From positions 1 through 41,654 of the forward strand of contig MZNV01002497.1 in assembly GCA_002081555.1 (NCBI GenBank): DNA of 41,654 nucleotides. The letters are read 5' to 3'. The notes under the pieces are model-generated. The model made no database searches. It saw only the letters and a list, made by a program, of their open reading frames with translations, and was not told the origin of the DNA. Numbering within the stretch: the first letter of the stretch is position 1; each line of letters opens with the position of its first letter. The translations under genes and the position numbers were made by a program. This stretch comes from Protostelium mycophagum. Its lineage: Eukaryota > Evosea > Variosea > Protosteliida > Protosteliaceae. Shown here one piece after another: positions 1 through 10,238 of the stretch.

Positions 1-457
1 CAAGAAACAACGACACGCTTACTACTGATGACCCACTACACAGAACGTGCAAGCTTGTTCAACCTCTTTTGACGAACTTTGGCGGGAAAAATATTTCATT
101 TGTCTCAACGTCTTTTTACAGTGCTATTTTTTTCCGCCGGTTCGTTGTTCGTGCTTCTTTCATCGCACCACCATTCAGCAGTTTGTTTTGAAGAAGGTTA
201 TTAATGCCATGGAGAAATCACAGAAAAGAGCTGATAAGGATATTTTGATGGTGACATGATCAGGAATGTCGGTGTCCGCACACGGGGGTGGCCGGGAGTG
301 GGCCGGGAATCATCCACCGGAGCTCCGGTGCCGGATTGAGGTGGAAAGACGTTACCGCAAAACCTTGCGGTTGTGCAGGCCGCGGAATTTAGGAGAATAT
401 TTCCAAATGCTCCGACTTCCGATCCAAGTTTCTGGTGTGGCATCAACAAAAGCCAAG
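1..457. other. Upstream region of MFS transporter 1
   Basis: No gene is supported here. The first 250 bases are AT-rich with no conserved reading frame. From about 270 to 345 the sequence becomes rich in CCGG and GGCCGG words, which stands out from the surrounding DNA and includes the palindrome listed separately. The start codon of the transporter follows at 458. Confidence 0.5.
317..328. promoter_or_regulatory. CGG-N4-CCG palindrome upstream of MFS 1
   Basis: CCGGAGCTCCGG is a perfect 12-bp palindrome whose core reads CGG-AGCT-CCG, about 130 bp before the transporter start codon. A second CCGG lies just downstream. Inverted CGG triplets with a fixed spacer are the classic target of fungal Zn2Cys6 regulators. 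The same spacing recurs upstream of the inverted paralogue at 33536-33557. Binding is inferred, not shown. Confidence 0.4.
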
Positions 458-2526
458 ATGGTGGAAATCATTGAGATGAAGACGCTTCCCAGCCCTAAAA
501 GAGGATTTTCACAAAGTGATAGAACTTTGCCAACACGGCCGTGGCGACCTAGAACGTAATTACACTTTTGGACATCCATATGCAACACCGCCTGATTCTA
601 TACAGCACAAATTTTGCTTCCATCAGAGAGAAACAATATTCCGGACAAGGGACCAATGAAGCACCGTACATTGTGGATTGGCTTCCAGGAGATGCAGAAA
701 ATCCTATGACCTGGTCGGACTCATACAAATGGTTGATCACCGTCTTTGTTGCATGGGCCACACTGGGTGTTACCTTCTGCTCATCTGCATACGTATGAAA
801 TCATCATTTATTTGGAGGCTGATCATGAGTCTGATTCTCCTGTAGAGCGGAGGAGCTATACCCGTCATAGTAGAATTTCACGCAACAACCATCCAATTCA
901 TCTTGGGTGTGTCTCTCTTTGTACTCGGCTTTGCCATCGGCCCACTGATTTGGGCGCCTCTCTCGGAGGTTTGTACACCTTATAGAAGGTGAACCACCAG
1001 CTCAAATCTCCAGATATTTGGAAGAAGAATATTGTTCGTCACAACATATGCTGCCTTAACTGCGTTCAACGCTGGAGCTGCAGGATCACAAAACATACAG
1101 ACACTGCTCATCCTCAGATTCCTCGCCGGTGCGGTCGGTTCTTCCCCTCTCACAAACGTAAGACACTTCCCTCTACAAAGATATAACGAAGTCCACAGGC
1201 GGGAGGAACCATAGCAGATTGCTTCGCCGCAAAACAGAGAGGCCTTGCCACAACACTATTTGCCAGTGCACCTTTTATGGGACCAGCGCTGGGACCCATC
1301 GTCGGAGGGTTTGTGGGAGAAACCATCGGGTGGAGGTGGATCGAAGGTAAGTCCATTATTCAGCATCTACAACGGGGATCTAACATGTACAGGAATCATG
1401 GCCATCTTCACATTTGTGATTTTGGTCATCGGTTTCTTCTTTTTGCCAGAGACATACGCACCCTTAATGCTCAGACAGAGAGCCGCCTTGTGAGTCCGAA
1501 GCTCACCGAGATTTCACTGACTTTTCCCAGGCTCCAAGAAGAGACAGGCTTCATGTACGTCTCCAAATACGAGGCAAAGAAGAGATTGAATCTGCCAGAT
1601 CTATTTAAGACATCTCTTAGCCGTCCATGGGTTCTTTTGTTTGGCGAACCCATCGTGTTGATGCTCAGTATCTACATGGCCATTGTGTACGGGTGAGTGT
1701 TTGCGATGTACAGTGTCGACTTAGACATGACTGACGAGAGAAGGATCTTGTACATGCTGTTTGCAGCTTTCCCGGTAGTATTCCAACAAGGAAGGGGGTG
1801 GTCCGCCGGTATCGGGGGTCTTGCTTTCCTGGGGTTATTGGGCGGATTTATTCTAGCCCTATTCTACTCAATATGGGAGAATGGAAGATATTCAAAGGTA
1901 GCCCCAAAAAGATTCTTTTCATCTGATCTGTTTCAGGTTGCAGATAAATGCGGTGGAAGAGCACCAGCCGAAGCGAGGTTGCCTCCCGCCATTCTCGGCT
2001 CTTTTTTTCTGCCCATTGGTCTCTTCTGGTTCGCATGGTCCAACTACCCCTCAATCCACTGGATCGTTCCCATCTTGGCTGGAGCTCCATTTGGTTTTGG
2101 GATGGTTTTGGTCTTTCTCTCCGTCATGAACTATCTGATTGACACTTATGTCATCTATGCGGCAAGTGTCTTGGCAGCAAACTCTGTCATGCGATCACTT
2201 TTCGGAACCGCTTTCCGTAAGTCTTTCTTTGCTTTAGTCCCACATAATTCTGACGATCTACAGCGTTGTTCACGGGCGATATGTATCGTAATTTGGGTAT
2301 ACACTGGGCATCGTCTATACCGGCATTTCTCAGCTTGGCTTGCGTCCCGTTCCCCATCATATTTTACTATTACGGAAAGAGAGTGAGACAATCATCCAAG
2401 TACGCAGTGGAGGCAGAAGAGTTCATGGTCAAGATGATGCAGATGCAGCAGGCGCAGATGCAGGCGCCACAACAGGCTGAGGTGATTTTTGTAGACAATC
2501 AGAAGATTCTGATTGGTTGTAGATGA
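458..2526 (+). CDS. MFS transporter 1 (fungal drug/polyamine:H+ antiporter type)
   Basis: Ten exons: 458-555, 606-792, 846-968, 1014-1157, 1199-1346, 1393-1489, 1531-1692, 1744-1897, 1937-2216, 2264-2526, giving 551 residues. This is a 12-helix plasma-membrane exporter of the major facilitator superfamily, close to the fungal polyamine/multidrug (DHA1, TPO-like) group. The N-terminal [18 protein letters not shown] stretch is the hallmark W-x-x-x-D-P-x-N-P-x-x-W region. Other family signs are SSAYSGG at the end of helix 1, [14 protein letters not shown], the motif-C-like [14 protein letters not shown], and FLPETYAP before the central cytoplasmic loop. The C-terminal tail carries a Q/M-rich stretch. 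Start and splice sites were fixed by comparison with the paralogue at 31346-33428, whose first nine exons have identical lengths. The substrate cannot be told from sequence. Confidence 0.9.
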
Positions 2527-2881
2527 AAGATGAGGCGGGTGGATTAATGGAAGAAGATGAAGAGAGGGAAAGGGCAAAGGAAAAAGTTAGCATTGATGTC
2601 GACACACAGCCAAAGAACCAAGAGGATCTTGTATAGAGAGAAGAGCACTCTTACAAAGTTGAAACAGTTCTCATGCCAAGAAGGCAGTGAGCAGAATCGA
2701 AATAATAAAAACAATGGGAATTTTCGCGTTGTAGAATGAGTGTGTTTGAATTTCGCGCCAATCGGGATTTTAAATACATGCAAACGATATGGAAGGCTGC
2801 AGACCCCAACTCCAACATCTTCTCTGGGTGGTGGACTCATCATGTCCAGCATGTTTTCAAACAGCTGGGACCTTCAGAGAG
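2527..2881. other. Intergenic region
   Basis: No gene is seen between the transporter stop and the next start. The region is A-rich with an AATAATAAAAAC stretch near 2701 that may serve 3' end formation. An in-frame ATG at 2789 could extend the next gene upstream by 31 residues. Confidence 0.4.
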
Positions 2882-4529
2882 ATGATGGATGGCATCTCCT
2901 CTTCATTAGCTCAGCCTCACATCGCAGTTCCAGATTCCGAAGAGAGCGTTAACATCTTTCCAGAACAACCCTGGGTTTATCAATGGCAATTTATGAAATC
3001 ACTCGCGAGTATGGGTCCAAATCGAACACCTCCAGCACAATCCATCCGGTCAGGTACTATTCGATTATATCATCACATAAAATAATCGTTCTATGCAGAG
3101 ATCGAGCGCACCATAAATGAAATGAGGCAACATATGAATTCAGAGAATGACATCACAAGATCACTCGCTTGCGCCCTTCTTGTGTATTTATCCGGATTTT
3201 TAGAACCAAGAGGTACCCTTTATAAACATAATGCATATCGATTAACGATGTTTAGGGCCGCACTGGTCCACTCAATTGACCATCATCGTGAAGAACCTCC
3301 TGTCCACCTTAAAAGTATCCTCTCATCAACACAAGAACGATGATGAAAAGTGAGGGATTCTGTTCTTTTTGCAAACACCTCCCAAAAACGATTTTTCTGA
3401 AGAAATACAGACTTGTTCTGAGCCAGTTAACATGTATGAGTTGTTTATTTACCATAGTGGAACGGAGCTGGCAGAAAGCTCAAATCTTGAAGTGAGTAAT
3501 ATTCTTCTGTCTTCAATTTATTTTCTATTTTTTAAATTCTAATGGAAATAAGTTCCACACCGTTAATGTCCTGTGTGTGCCAGTTGGCAGCCAACGTCTC
3601 GTTTGAACTCGGTGAATTTTCAAAACCAGAGGGAACGACACATTTAGGCGGGAAAATCGGAACCCTCATCAGACTCAGCGCGGCGGGCACGGTTGTCAGC
3701 TTGATGGCCGTCCCAAATCTTTGTTCCGCATTGCTGAAAGAGACCAGAATATCAGTCTTCTCCAGGTGAGTTTTTCACGATTTTTCTGTTGTACAAATCA
3801 CGGCTCAAACATCTACATTTAAATTTTGATGTCTTAAGAGAGACACCCCGCATGAACTTTCGTCCTGTTCACGAAATATTACGTCTGCTTCTAAATTTAG
3901 CTCAACAATGTCTCCTCTCGTTGAATTTCAACTATGATCAACAAAGGAATCACTTGCGAACGCTGGAGGTAATCACGTCAACAACCGTATGACTTGTCGT
4001 TTATTAACGAAGGTTCTCTTGGGGGTATTGGCTAGAGAAAAAGAACCATTTACAACGACGATGAATCTGCCAAAATACTTGCACCAACTATTTGGCTGCT
4101 TTTTCAACATTTTAGAAGCTCATTCTCTCAAGGTGTTACTTAGATGTGTATTTCAATTATATTGACGGGCTTGTGGTTCTGTCTTTGCCAAAATTAAATC
4201 TATTATGATATATTTATGCCATTTCTGAGTATTTACGATTTACAGTTGAGTCTAGGGTGCCAGAGTATGATATTACGAATCTGTATGAGATTCCTCTCCG
4301 AGCCCGATGTACAGCCGCTGAGGTTAGGCGGGAAAAACATCGTTGTAGATTGGAAACCCCTATTAGCCTCTGTCTGCATCGACCCCAATGCCCTGAGGAC
4401 TCTGAGAGAGGTGTGTCTTTCTAATCAACACAACCTGATGACATGATTCAGTTGATGATATCAGCCTGGGATAATTACATCACAGCGAACCAAATCGAAA
4501 ACCCAGGCTTCCAACGGCTCTTTTCATAG
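2882..4529 (+). CDS. Unidentified helical (ARM/HEAT-like) protein
   Basis: Nine exons join in frame: 2882-3053, 3099-3212, 3256-3349, 3411-3491, 3553-3765, 3839-3968, 4013-4132, 4246-4410, 4452-4529, giving 388 residues. I do not recognise the family. The protein is leucine-rich and apparently all helical, with repeated amphipathic segments (LACALLVYLSGFLEPRG, EILRLLLNLAQQCLLSL, VLLGVLAREKEP, KYLHQLFGCFFNILEAHSL), as in armadillo or HEAT scaffolds. No signal peptide or catalytic motif is visible. The segment NIVVDWKPLLASV recalls BLM10/PA200 proteasome activators, but the length is far too short for those and I give that little weight. The start is uncertain, because an upstream in-frame ATG exists at 2789. 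It converges on the aldehyde dehydrogenase gene, with 128 bp between the stops. Confidence 0.65.
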
Positions 4530-4657
4530 TCTCAAAAATCTATTTATTAACAACATGATTTGCCGCGCTGAGATTTCCAAAGTGAAATGTATTATCAACG
4601 ACAATAAAATTCAACAGCAACAACACTTTCAAGCCGAGTTTTTCTGGCATTTTATTG

Positions 4658-6546
4658 TTAGAAGGGACAGTTGACACCCAAGTTGATGTTGACGGATTTC
4701 ACGTTGATGTAGTTGCTGAGTACGTATTCACCGAGTTCTCTCCCGATACCGCTCTGTTTGTATCCTCCAAAGGGGACATTCATGTTATAATCGTTGTAGT
4801 GGTTGATCCAAACTGTTCCGGACTGGAGCTTGCCAGCCACACGGTGTGCCCTGTCAAGTGTCAAAACGACATTTCCGTTCTACAACGCGAAAAAATTCAC
4901 CTTGCGAGATTTTGAGTGAAAATTCCAGCGGCAAGACCGTATTCTGAGCTGTTGGCTCTTTTGATGACCTCTTCCTCATCTTTAAAGGTATTCACGACTA
5001 CAACTGGACCGAATATCTCCTCTTTGTTGATCACACTGTCATCGGGTACATCAGTGAACACCGTCTGCTCGATGAAGTATCCCTCATCACCGACCTTTTC
5101 TCGTCAGTTGACGTGATCTTTCTCGTCTGTTAACGTGGACTCACCCTGTTCCCTCCATAAAGGAGCTTGGCTTCTTTCTTGCCGATATCGATGTGATTCA
5201 TGATGCGGTCGAATTGTAGTTGGGACACTTGTGGACCCTGGAAAGTATCGGGGGAAAAGGGGTCCCCGATCTTGAATTTTCCGCTTTGTTTCCTGAACTC
5301 TTCTATGAATTTTTCGAAGATTGATTCTTGCACAAAGATGCGAGACCCGGCGGCACAGCATTGTCCGTGGTTGAAGTAGATGCCAAAGTTGGACCATTTG
5401 ATGGCCTCGGCGATGTCCGCATCATCAAAGATAATGTTGGGTGATTTTCCTCCAAGCTCTAAGGTGACCTAAAAGCATCAACATTTTTGTGTCCCAAATC
5501 ACAGTTTTCTTGTCTACAGCGAAGCTGCAGATGTTGTGGCTCTGCCTTTAAAAGAGTATTCTGTAGTCAACTTACATTCTTCAAGTTGCTCTCTGCAGCA
5601 GTCTTCATGATAGTGCGGCCGACGGCGGTACTGCCGGTAAAAGCGATCTTGTCTATTCTTGGATGAGCAGAGATGTGAGCACCGGTGGTGGGTCCGTATC
5701 CCATGACGACGTTGAATACTCCAGGAGGGAATCCTGCTTCTACAACGAGTTCACAGAACTGGATCATTTATTCACATGATCAGTCTGGAGGTGAAGAAGA
5801 TGAAAAGTACCTTTAGAGCAGAGAGGGGTGTCTGCTCGGCAGTCTTCATGACTATGGTGTTCCCTGTGGCGATGGCTGGGCTGAACTTCCAGGCCAACAT
5901 GAGAAGGGGGAAGTTCCAAGGGATGATCTGTCCACAAACACCGATGGGTTCGTGTCTAGTGTATGTAAAGTTGGTGTTATCATTCACCTCGAGGGTCTGA
6001 AGACGATCAAATGACAGCCATGGAAGAATGACGTCACCTTTCCGCTAATCTTGTCTGCCCAGCCTGCGTAATATCTTATGCACTCGATGGACTTGGGTAC
6101 GTCAGCAGCAGAGGCCATTGATAAAGTCTTTCCATTGTCTAAAGCTTCCAACATGGCAACTGTCTCCGCCTCACGTTCGAGAAGGTTGGCGAGCTTGTGC
6201 ATGAGACGGGATCTACTTCTTTTAGTTCTAAATCATTACGACAAAGGTACCTTTCGAACCCATTCACGTTCATACCCCAGGTCGTGTTGAATGCATTTCT
6301 TGCCACGTCAACAGCACGATCGACATCCTTGTTTGACGCTTCAGAAACTTTGCATATGAGCTTTCCAGTTGAGGGGTTGATTACCTATGAATGATAAGAA
6401 ACTTGAGACAATAGAGTGAACAGTACGTCAATAGTCTTTCCAGATTCGCTGGGCACGAATTGGTTGTTGATGAACAATCCAGTGTGGAGCTCAGTCTTCT
6501 TTCCATTTGGAAACTCGATAGTGACCTTTCCGTTCGTCTCAGTCAT
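4658..6546 (-). CDS. Aldehyde dehydrogenase (NAD(P)+), ALDH1/2 class
   Basis: Eight exons on the minus strand: 6427-6546, 6251-6384, 6038-6215, 5811-5996, 5576-5758, 5145-5468, 4901-5094, 4658-4850, giving 503 residues, the usual length of soluble tetrameric ALDH. It oxidises aldehydes to carboxylic acids with NAD(P)+. Family motifs are present in order: [16 protein letters not shown], the cofactor loop [25 protein letters not shown] with the general-base Glu, [12 protein letters not shown] with the catalytic Cys, [10 protein letters not shown], and [15 protein letters not shown] near the C-terminus. The start MTETNGK has no mitochondrial presequence, so a cytosolic enzyme is likely. The last intron (4851-4900) was placed by homology so that [15 protein letters not shown] is continuous. 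It heads a run of six minus-strand genes. Confidence 0.95.
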
Positions 6547-7175
6547 GTTGCTGTTGATGTTTTGGTTCAAGAGTTCGTTTGTAATCTTTGAAGTCGCAAA
6601 ATGGGAATGACAATGAGTCACCAGAGAATTTTCCAGTCTTCTTCCAGTCGTCTCACGACATCCCCTCGGAACTTGGATCACAATTTGGGAGATAGAACCA
6701 AATTATCCGCCCAATGTCTTCAGCTCCTCGGTTCGCCTCGGTGAACAGCCCTAAATACGTTTGGAAATTCTCGTGATGAAGATGTAAGCTGCATCACAGC
6801 CAGAGAATATCATGAGCACCGTTGTAAATGAGAAAGATGGATTGGATTTAAGTTTTCTCCTCCTTGGAGAAGGCAGATTGGACCTGGTTCACCTTTTGGT
6901 GATTTACACTTACTCACTTGAATAAAACGAAACGAAACAAAGTTAAATTTTAAATCTTACTGATTTGTTGATTATCAAAAATGAGGGCTCCAGAATCGAA
7001 CCACTGGGCTTGAGACCCTAATCATCGCAATTAAGATCTGCAATAATCTCATATCCATCTCGTTGTCGTCTTTCGCTCTTACGTTTTCTGACGAAATTGA
7101 GATTTTGAGAGATGGGGGTGTGTTTTCGATTAGGTCTCAACAGCCTCATTATTTAGAAGCTACACAGACGAAGAC
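6547..7175. other. Upstream region of ALDH, no gene seen
   Basis: I see no supported coding exon. The stretch contains a divergent pair of related words, GATTAGGGTCTCAA (minus strand, near 7010-7023) and GATTAGGTCTCAA (plus strand, near 7129-7141), forming an imperfect inverted repeat about 120 bp apart. A B-box-like GGTTCGATTCT occurs on the minus strand near 6994 but no tRNA folds around it. Confidence 0.4.
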
Positions 7176-7364
7176 ATGGATAGATATAGAGGATCACGCT
7201 CTTCCAGAAGGTCGATCGAAACTTCAAGAGTGAAGAACTTGGCGGAATCACCTTCAGCACCGTCCTCTCCAAGACTGACACTGAACGCGTCATCAGAATG
7301 CTCTATGTGGGATCGACTCGCGGAGACACCTTCAAAGTTATTATCTGCAGTCAGATGGGGATGA
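7176..7364 (+). CDS. Possible small Ser/Arg-rich protein (uncertain)
   Basis: A 62-codon reading frame starts at 7176 and encodes a basic, serine-rich peptide (MDRYRGSRSSRRSIE at the start, AESPSAPSSPRL in the middle). It could be extended upstream by a short exon starting near 7111. A second frame over the same bases (7208-7372) is also open and reads like a folded domain (KVDRNFKSEELGGITFSTVL, then ERVIRMLYVGSTRGDTFKVI), but it has no start codon and would need an upstream exon. I cannot decide between them. This may be a gene remnant. Confidence 0.25.
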   Translation: MDRYRGSRSSRRSIETSRVKNLAESPSAPSSPRLTLNASSECSMWDRLAETPSKLLSAVRWG

Positions 7365-7542
7365 AACATCATCAGGAGAGACATTGTATTTAGCATCGAA
7401 ATGAGCCGTGAAATAAGATATAAATGAGAAATTGTAACAAAACTCATGGTCAAACTGATGGAACTCGAATATTTTATTTATATATTCCCAATGGCTGAGC
7501 AGTGCGCTCTTCTGCGATTTCTTTTGGAGGATGTGTCCTCTT

Positions 7543-8482
7543 TTAAACCCTCGCCAACTCTGTCTCTATCTCGTGTAATGCCAGAGATATCTCGTTCTGA
7601 AGCTGTGTCACCTGAAAGATATCAGCAGTTGTACAGGTGGTTTTGCGGCTATGCAACAATGGAATGTGCAAAGTGTTTGTGTTTGTAAAGACAAAAAATA
7701 CCAGAAGAATGCATCTTTGCCACAATTAACACATATAGTATTAGTTCTGGGCTGATTGTAGTCTGTTTTATTTGCGGGCAAGACGCTTTTAGTGCATCTT
7801 TCTGTGTTGTTATAAATATTTTCTTCGTTTCTGCAAAGATGTTTTTGAGGTTTTACCGGTATTCCTGAGGCATCTTGGTAATTTGTGAATACATTTTGAG
7901 TGCAAATGAATATACATTACACAGCAATATGATTCTGCAATAGAGATATGTTCTATATTGCAAATTTTATCTTACGGAGCAGAGCTGCAGGGCATCATTA
8001 TTTTGATGCATCTGATGAATGCCGCAAACAAAAACAATATTGTCAGCTATGCAGAGGTCTGAAAAAGATGGACAGAAAGAATCGTCCATCTGCTCTCACC
8101 TGTGGCTCTACTCGTTGTATGAGATTTTGATGATGTTCCGTCTGCTGTTCTATCTCTTCGTTGATCGTCTCGAAATCTCCCACCAAGATACTGTGTTTCA
8201 GCTCATTCGTTAATTTCAACAGCGCTTCACCATTGTGAAGGAGATTATTGGCGAGATAATCGAGGGCAAAATTTCCCTTCACATTGGTGATCTGCTCCTC
8301 TTCTATCTTTTGAATCAGGTCATGTTTCATCGCGTTCCACCGACCTTGGCCGCTGCGAAAAGACCAGCATAATTATTTATAAGTCCTGAGATGGCATCAT
8401 CCAATCTCTTCAAATAAGCAGATTGCAAGGTGGTATAACCCGCTCCTCTGACAGAAACTGTCGGTGCTGCGATGTTCGCCAT
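7543..8482 (-). CDS. MED22: Mediator of RNA polymerase II transcription subunit 22
   Basis: Three exons (8345-8482, 8100-8306, 7543-7611) give a 137-residue protein, the normal size for Med22 (Surf5 family), a helical subunit of the Mediator head module that forms a dimer with Med11. The match rests on LKRLDDAISGLINNYAGLF, then AAKIEEEQITNVKGNFAL, NGEALLKLTNELKHSILVGD and the start of the following helix (FETINEEIEQQTEHH), in the same order and spacing as the family. The C-terminal exon gives LQNEISLALHEIETEL. Intron 1 is 38 nt. Intron 2 is 488 nt, about ten times the local norm, and is discussed in the findings. The nuclear location follows from the family. Confidence 0.85.
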
Positions 8483-8590
8483 GTTTATGATCTAATTAAT
8501 CAGATTTGAACTTTCACAACTACAACACAAAAAATATAATTTAAATTTTGCTGTTTAAGACAAATATCCATTACTTTATCAATTCGTCGT

Positions 8591-9941
8591 TCACTTGTTC
8601 TCGATCAACTTTTTGTTCTTCGTGTGTTTGTCCACGAGGAACTTTGTGTAATACCATCCAAAAGCAGCTCCTCCAAGATGAGCAGCGTGCTGTCATTTTC
8701 ATCATTTAATGTTCTATGCGATCACATCCAAGACGAACTTACATCGAAACCGAATCTGGCGACTCTAGTGGCGTGTCCCAAGAGAAGAATAGACTCCACA
8801 CCGACCAGAATGGGGAATAATGTAGAGGCAGAAAAGTCATACATGGGGAAAAAGATGAAGGCATATCTGGCGTCTGGGTTGAGGAAAGTAGAAGCGGCAA
8901 CCATTCCGTAGATAGCTCCAGAGGCACCAAGAGAAGGTACCAGATCACGAGTCAACAGTTTGTAGACGTGAGAAGCGCCAGAGGCGAAGCAACCACCTGC
9001 ACAATTTCAATAAAGACAAGGAAAATGTAGGATGATCATGACCATGACGTACCAGCGAGATAGAAGGCGAGGATCTGCTCTCTAGACATGTATTTGTCTA
9101 GAGAAAGACCAAAAGAGAAGAGACCAACCATGTTGACGGCGAAGTGCATGGTGGTTCTGTGAGAGAAGGTGGATAACAATCCAGAAACTGGGCTCTTGTT
9201 AAGAGGTCCGTGCAAGAAGTGAGTCTGCATCATGTACTGGGTTCTGCGCATCTACATTATCAGATTTGTTGAAGGATCGATGGATAGGCTCACCTGCCAC
9301 ATCAAATAGACGATGGTGTTGAGTCCGAAAAGAGTCAAAAGCATTTTGTTGGCATCAGAAACCAACGCATGATCCTGTCTGGCCTCGGCTGGATGTTTGT
9401 TAGACATCAAATAAAAAGATCCAAGATACCTCTCTCCAATCTGAGCATTCTCTGCTCACGGTTCTTCTTTGTGTAATCAGAATTAGCCCACAGAATGGCA
9501 CCGATACCGACGGCAGCCAAGAATCCAAGGGGAAGGATGAGAGAGTGCACAACACCGTAAGGCAAGTAGGGGACCTGCAAGAGGATTAAATCACAATCAT
9601 TAAAACAAAAACTCTCACCTTGTTGGCCATTTCTCGCCAGTCCTCTTCTGTGATGATGGGATTTGCCTTCATTGGGTTGAGATTACGAACCAACATCAGA
9701 TTGTCTAATATGCCGTCACATTTTAGAGCAAGATGTCGAAAAACTCACTTGTTGTCGAGTTGGTCTTGTTAGTTTTGAAAAGCGTCGTTTTCAGTTCATT
9801 GATCTTCTTATTGCCACCAAAGATGGAAAATGATCTGGCTGTGGGAATGACTTGAGGTTTCGTCAAAGTCACTGCAGTTCGAGTTACTCCAACTCGAGGG
9901 GCGTTGTTAACTCCTCTTAAGGCGCGTGTGGCCAGAAACAT
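8591..9941 (-). CDS. Mitochondrial rhomboid protease (PARL/Pcp1 type)
   Basis: Seven exons: 9749-9941, 9619-9704, 9430-9574, 9294-9388, 9053-9251, 8743-8996, 8591-8689, giving 356 residues. This is an intramembrane serine protease of the mitochondrial inner membrane, the PARL/Pcp1 subfamily that processes dynamin-like and quality-control substrates. The N-terminus is Arg-rich and lacks acidic residues in the first 30 or so positions (MFLATRALRG, then TARSFSIFGG), as in a presequence. The rhomboid core shows HFAVNMVGLFSFG, the catalytic serine in LGASGAIYGM and the catalytic histidine in DHAAHLGGAAFGWYY near the C-terminus. One extra transmembrane helix (GFLAAVGIGAILWA) precedes the six-helix core, giving the 1+6 arrangement typical of mitochondrial rhomboids. 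Confidence 0.92.
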
Positions 9942-10238
9942 GATGGCTTGATTCGAAATGAAGGGTCCGATTTCTGAATCTTTTTTCCATTATTTATTTT
10001 TTATAACAAAAAACCAACACATGCCAACATGGTACCTCATTATGATGATAACCTTATCTATTGTGTATATAGCCTGGTGGATTTATAATATCCTCCCTCC
10101 GCTCAGATTCTGTTTTATGTGTTTTGAACTCCCATCCGGTTGGGACTCATTATAACCATCAAGAGGTGATCTGATGGATGACGAACATTAACAGCCTCTT
10201 TATTGAAAAAATCCAGTCTATCTACTCATTAAGCCTGG

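Noticed and set aside
2882-4529. BLM10/PA200 proteasome activator
   Set aside because: Only one short segment is suggestive, and the complete gene is 388 residues against about 1800-2100 for that family.
6980-7060. tRNA-like B box GGTTCGATTCT on the minus strand
   Set aside because: No A box at a suitable distance, the T stem does not pair around a 7-base loop, and no acceptor stem can be drawn.
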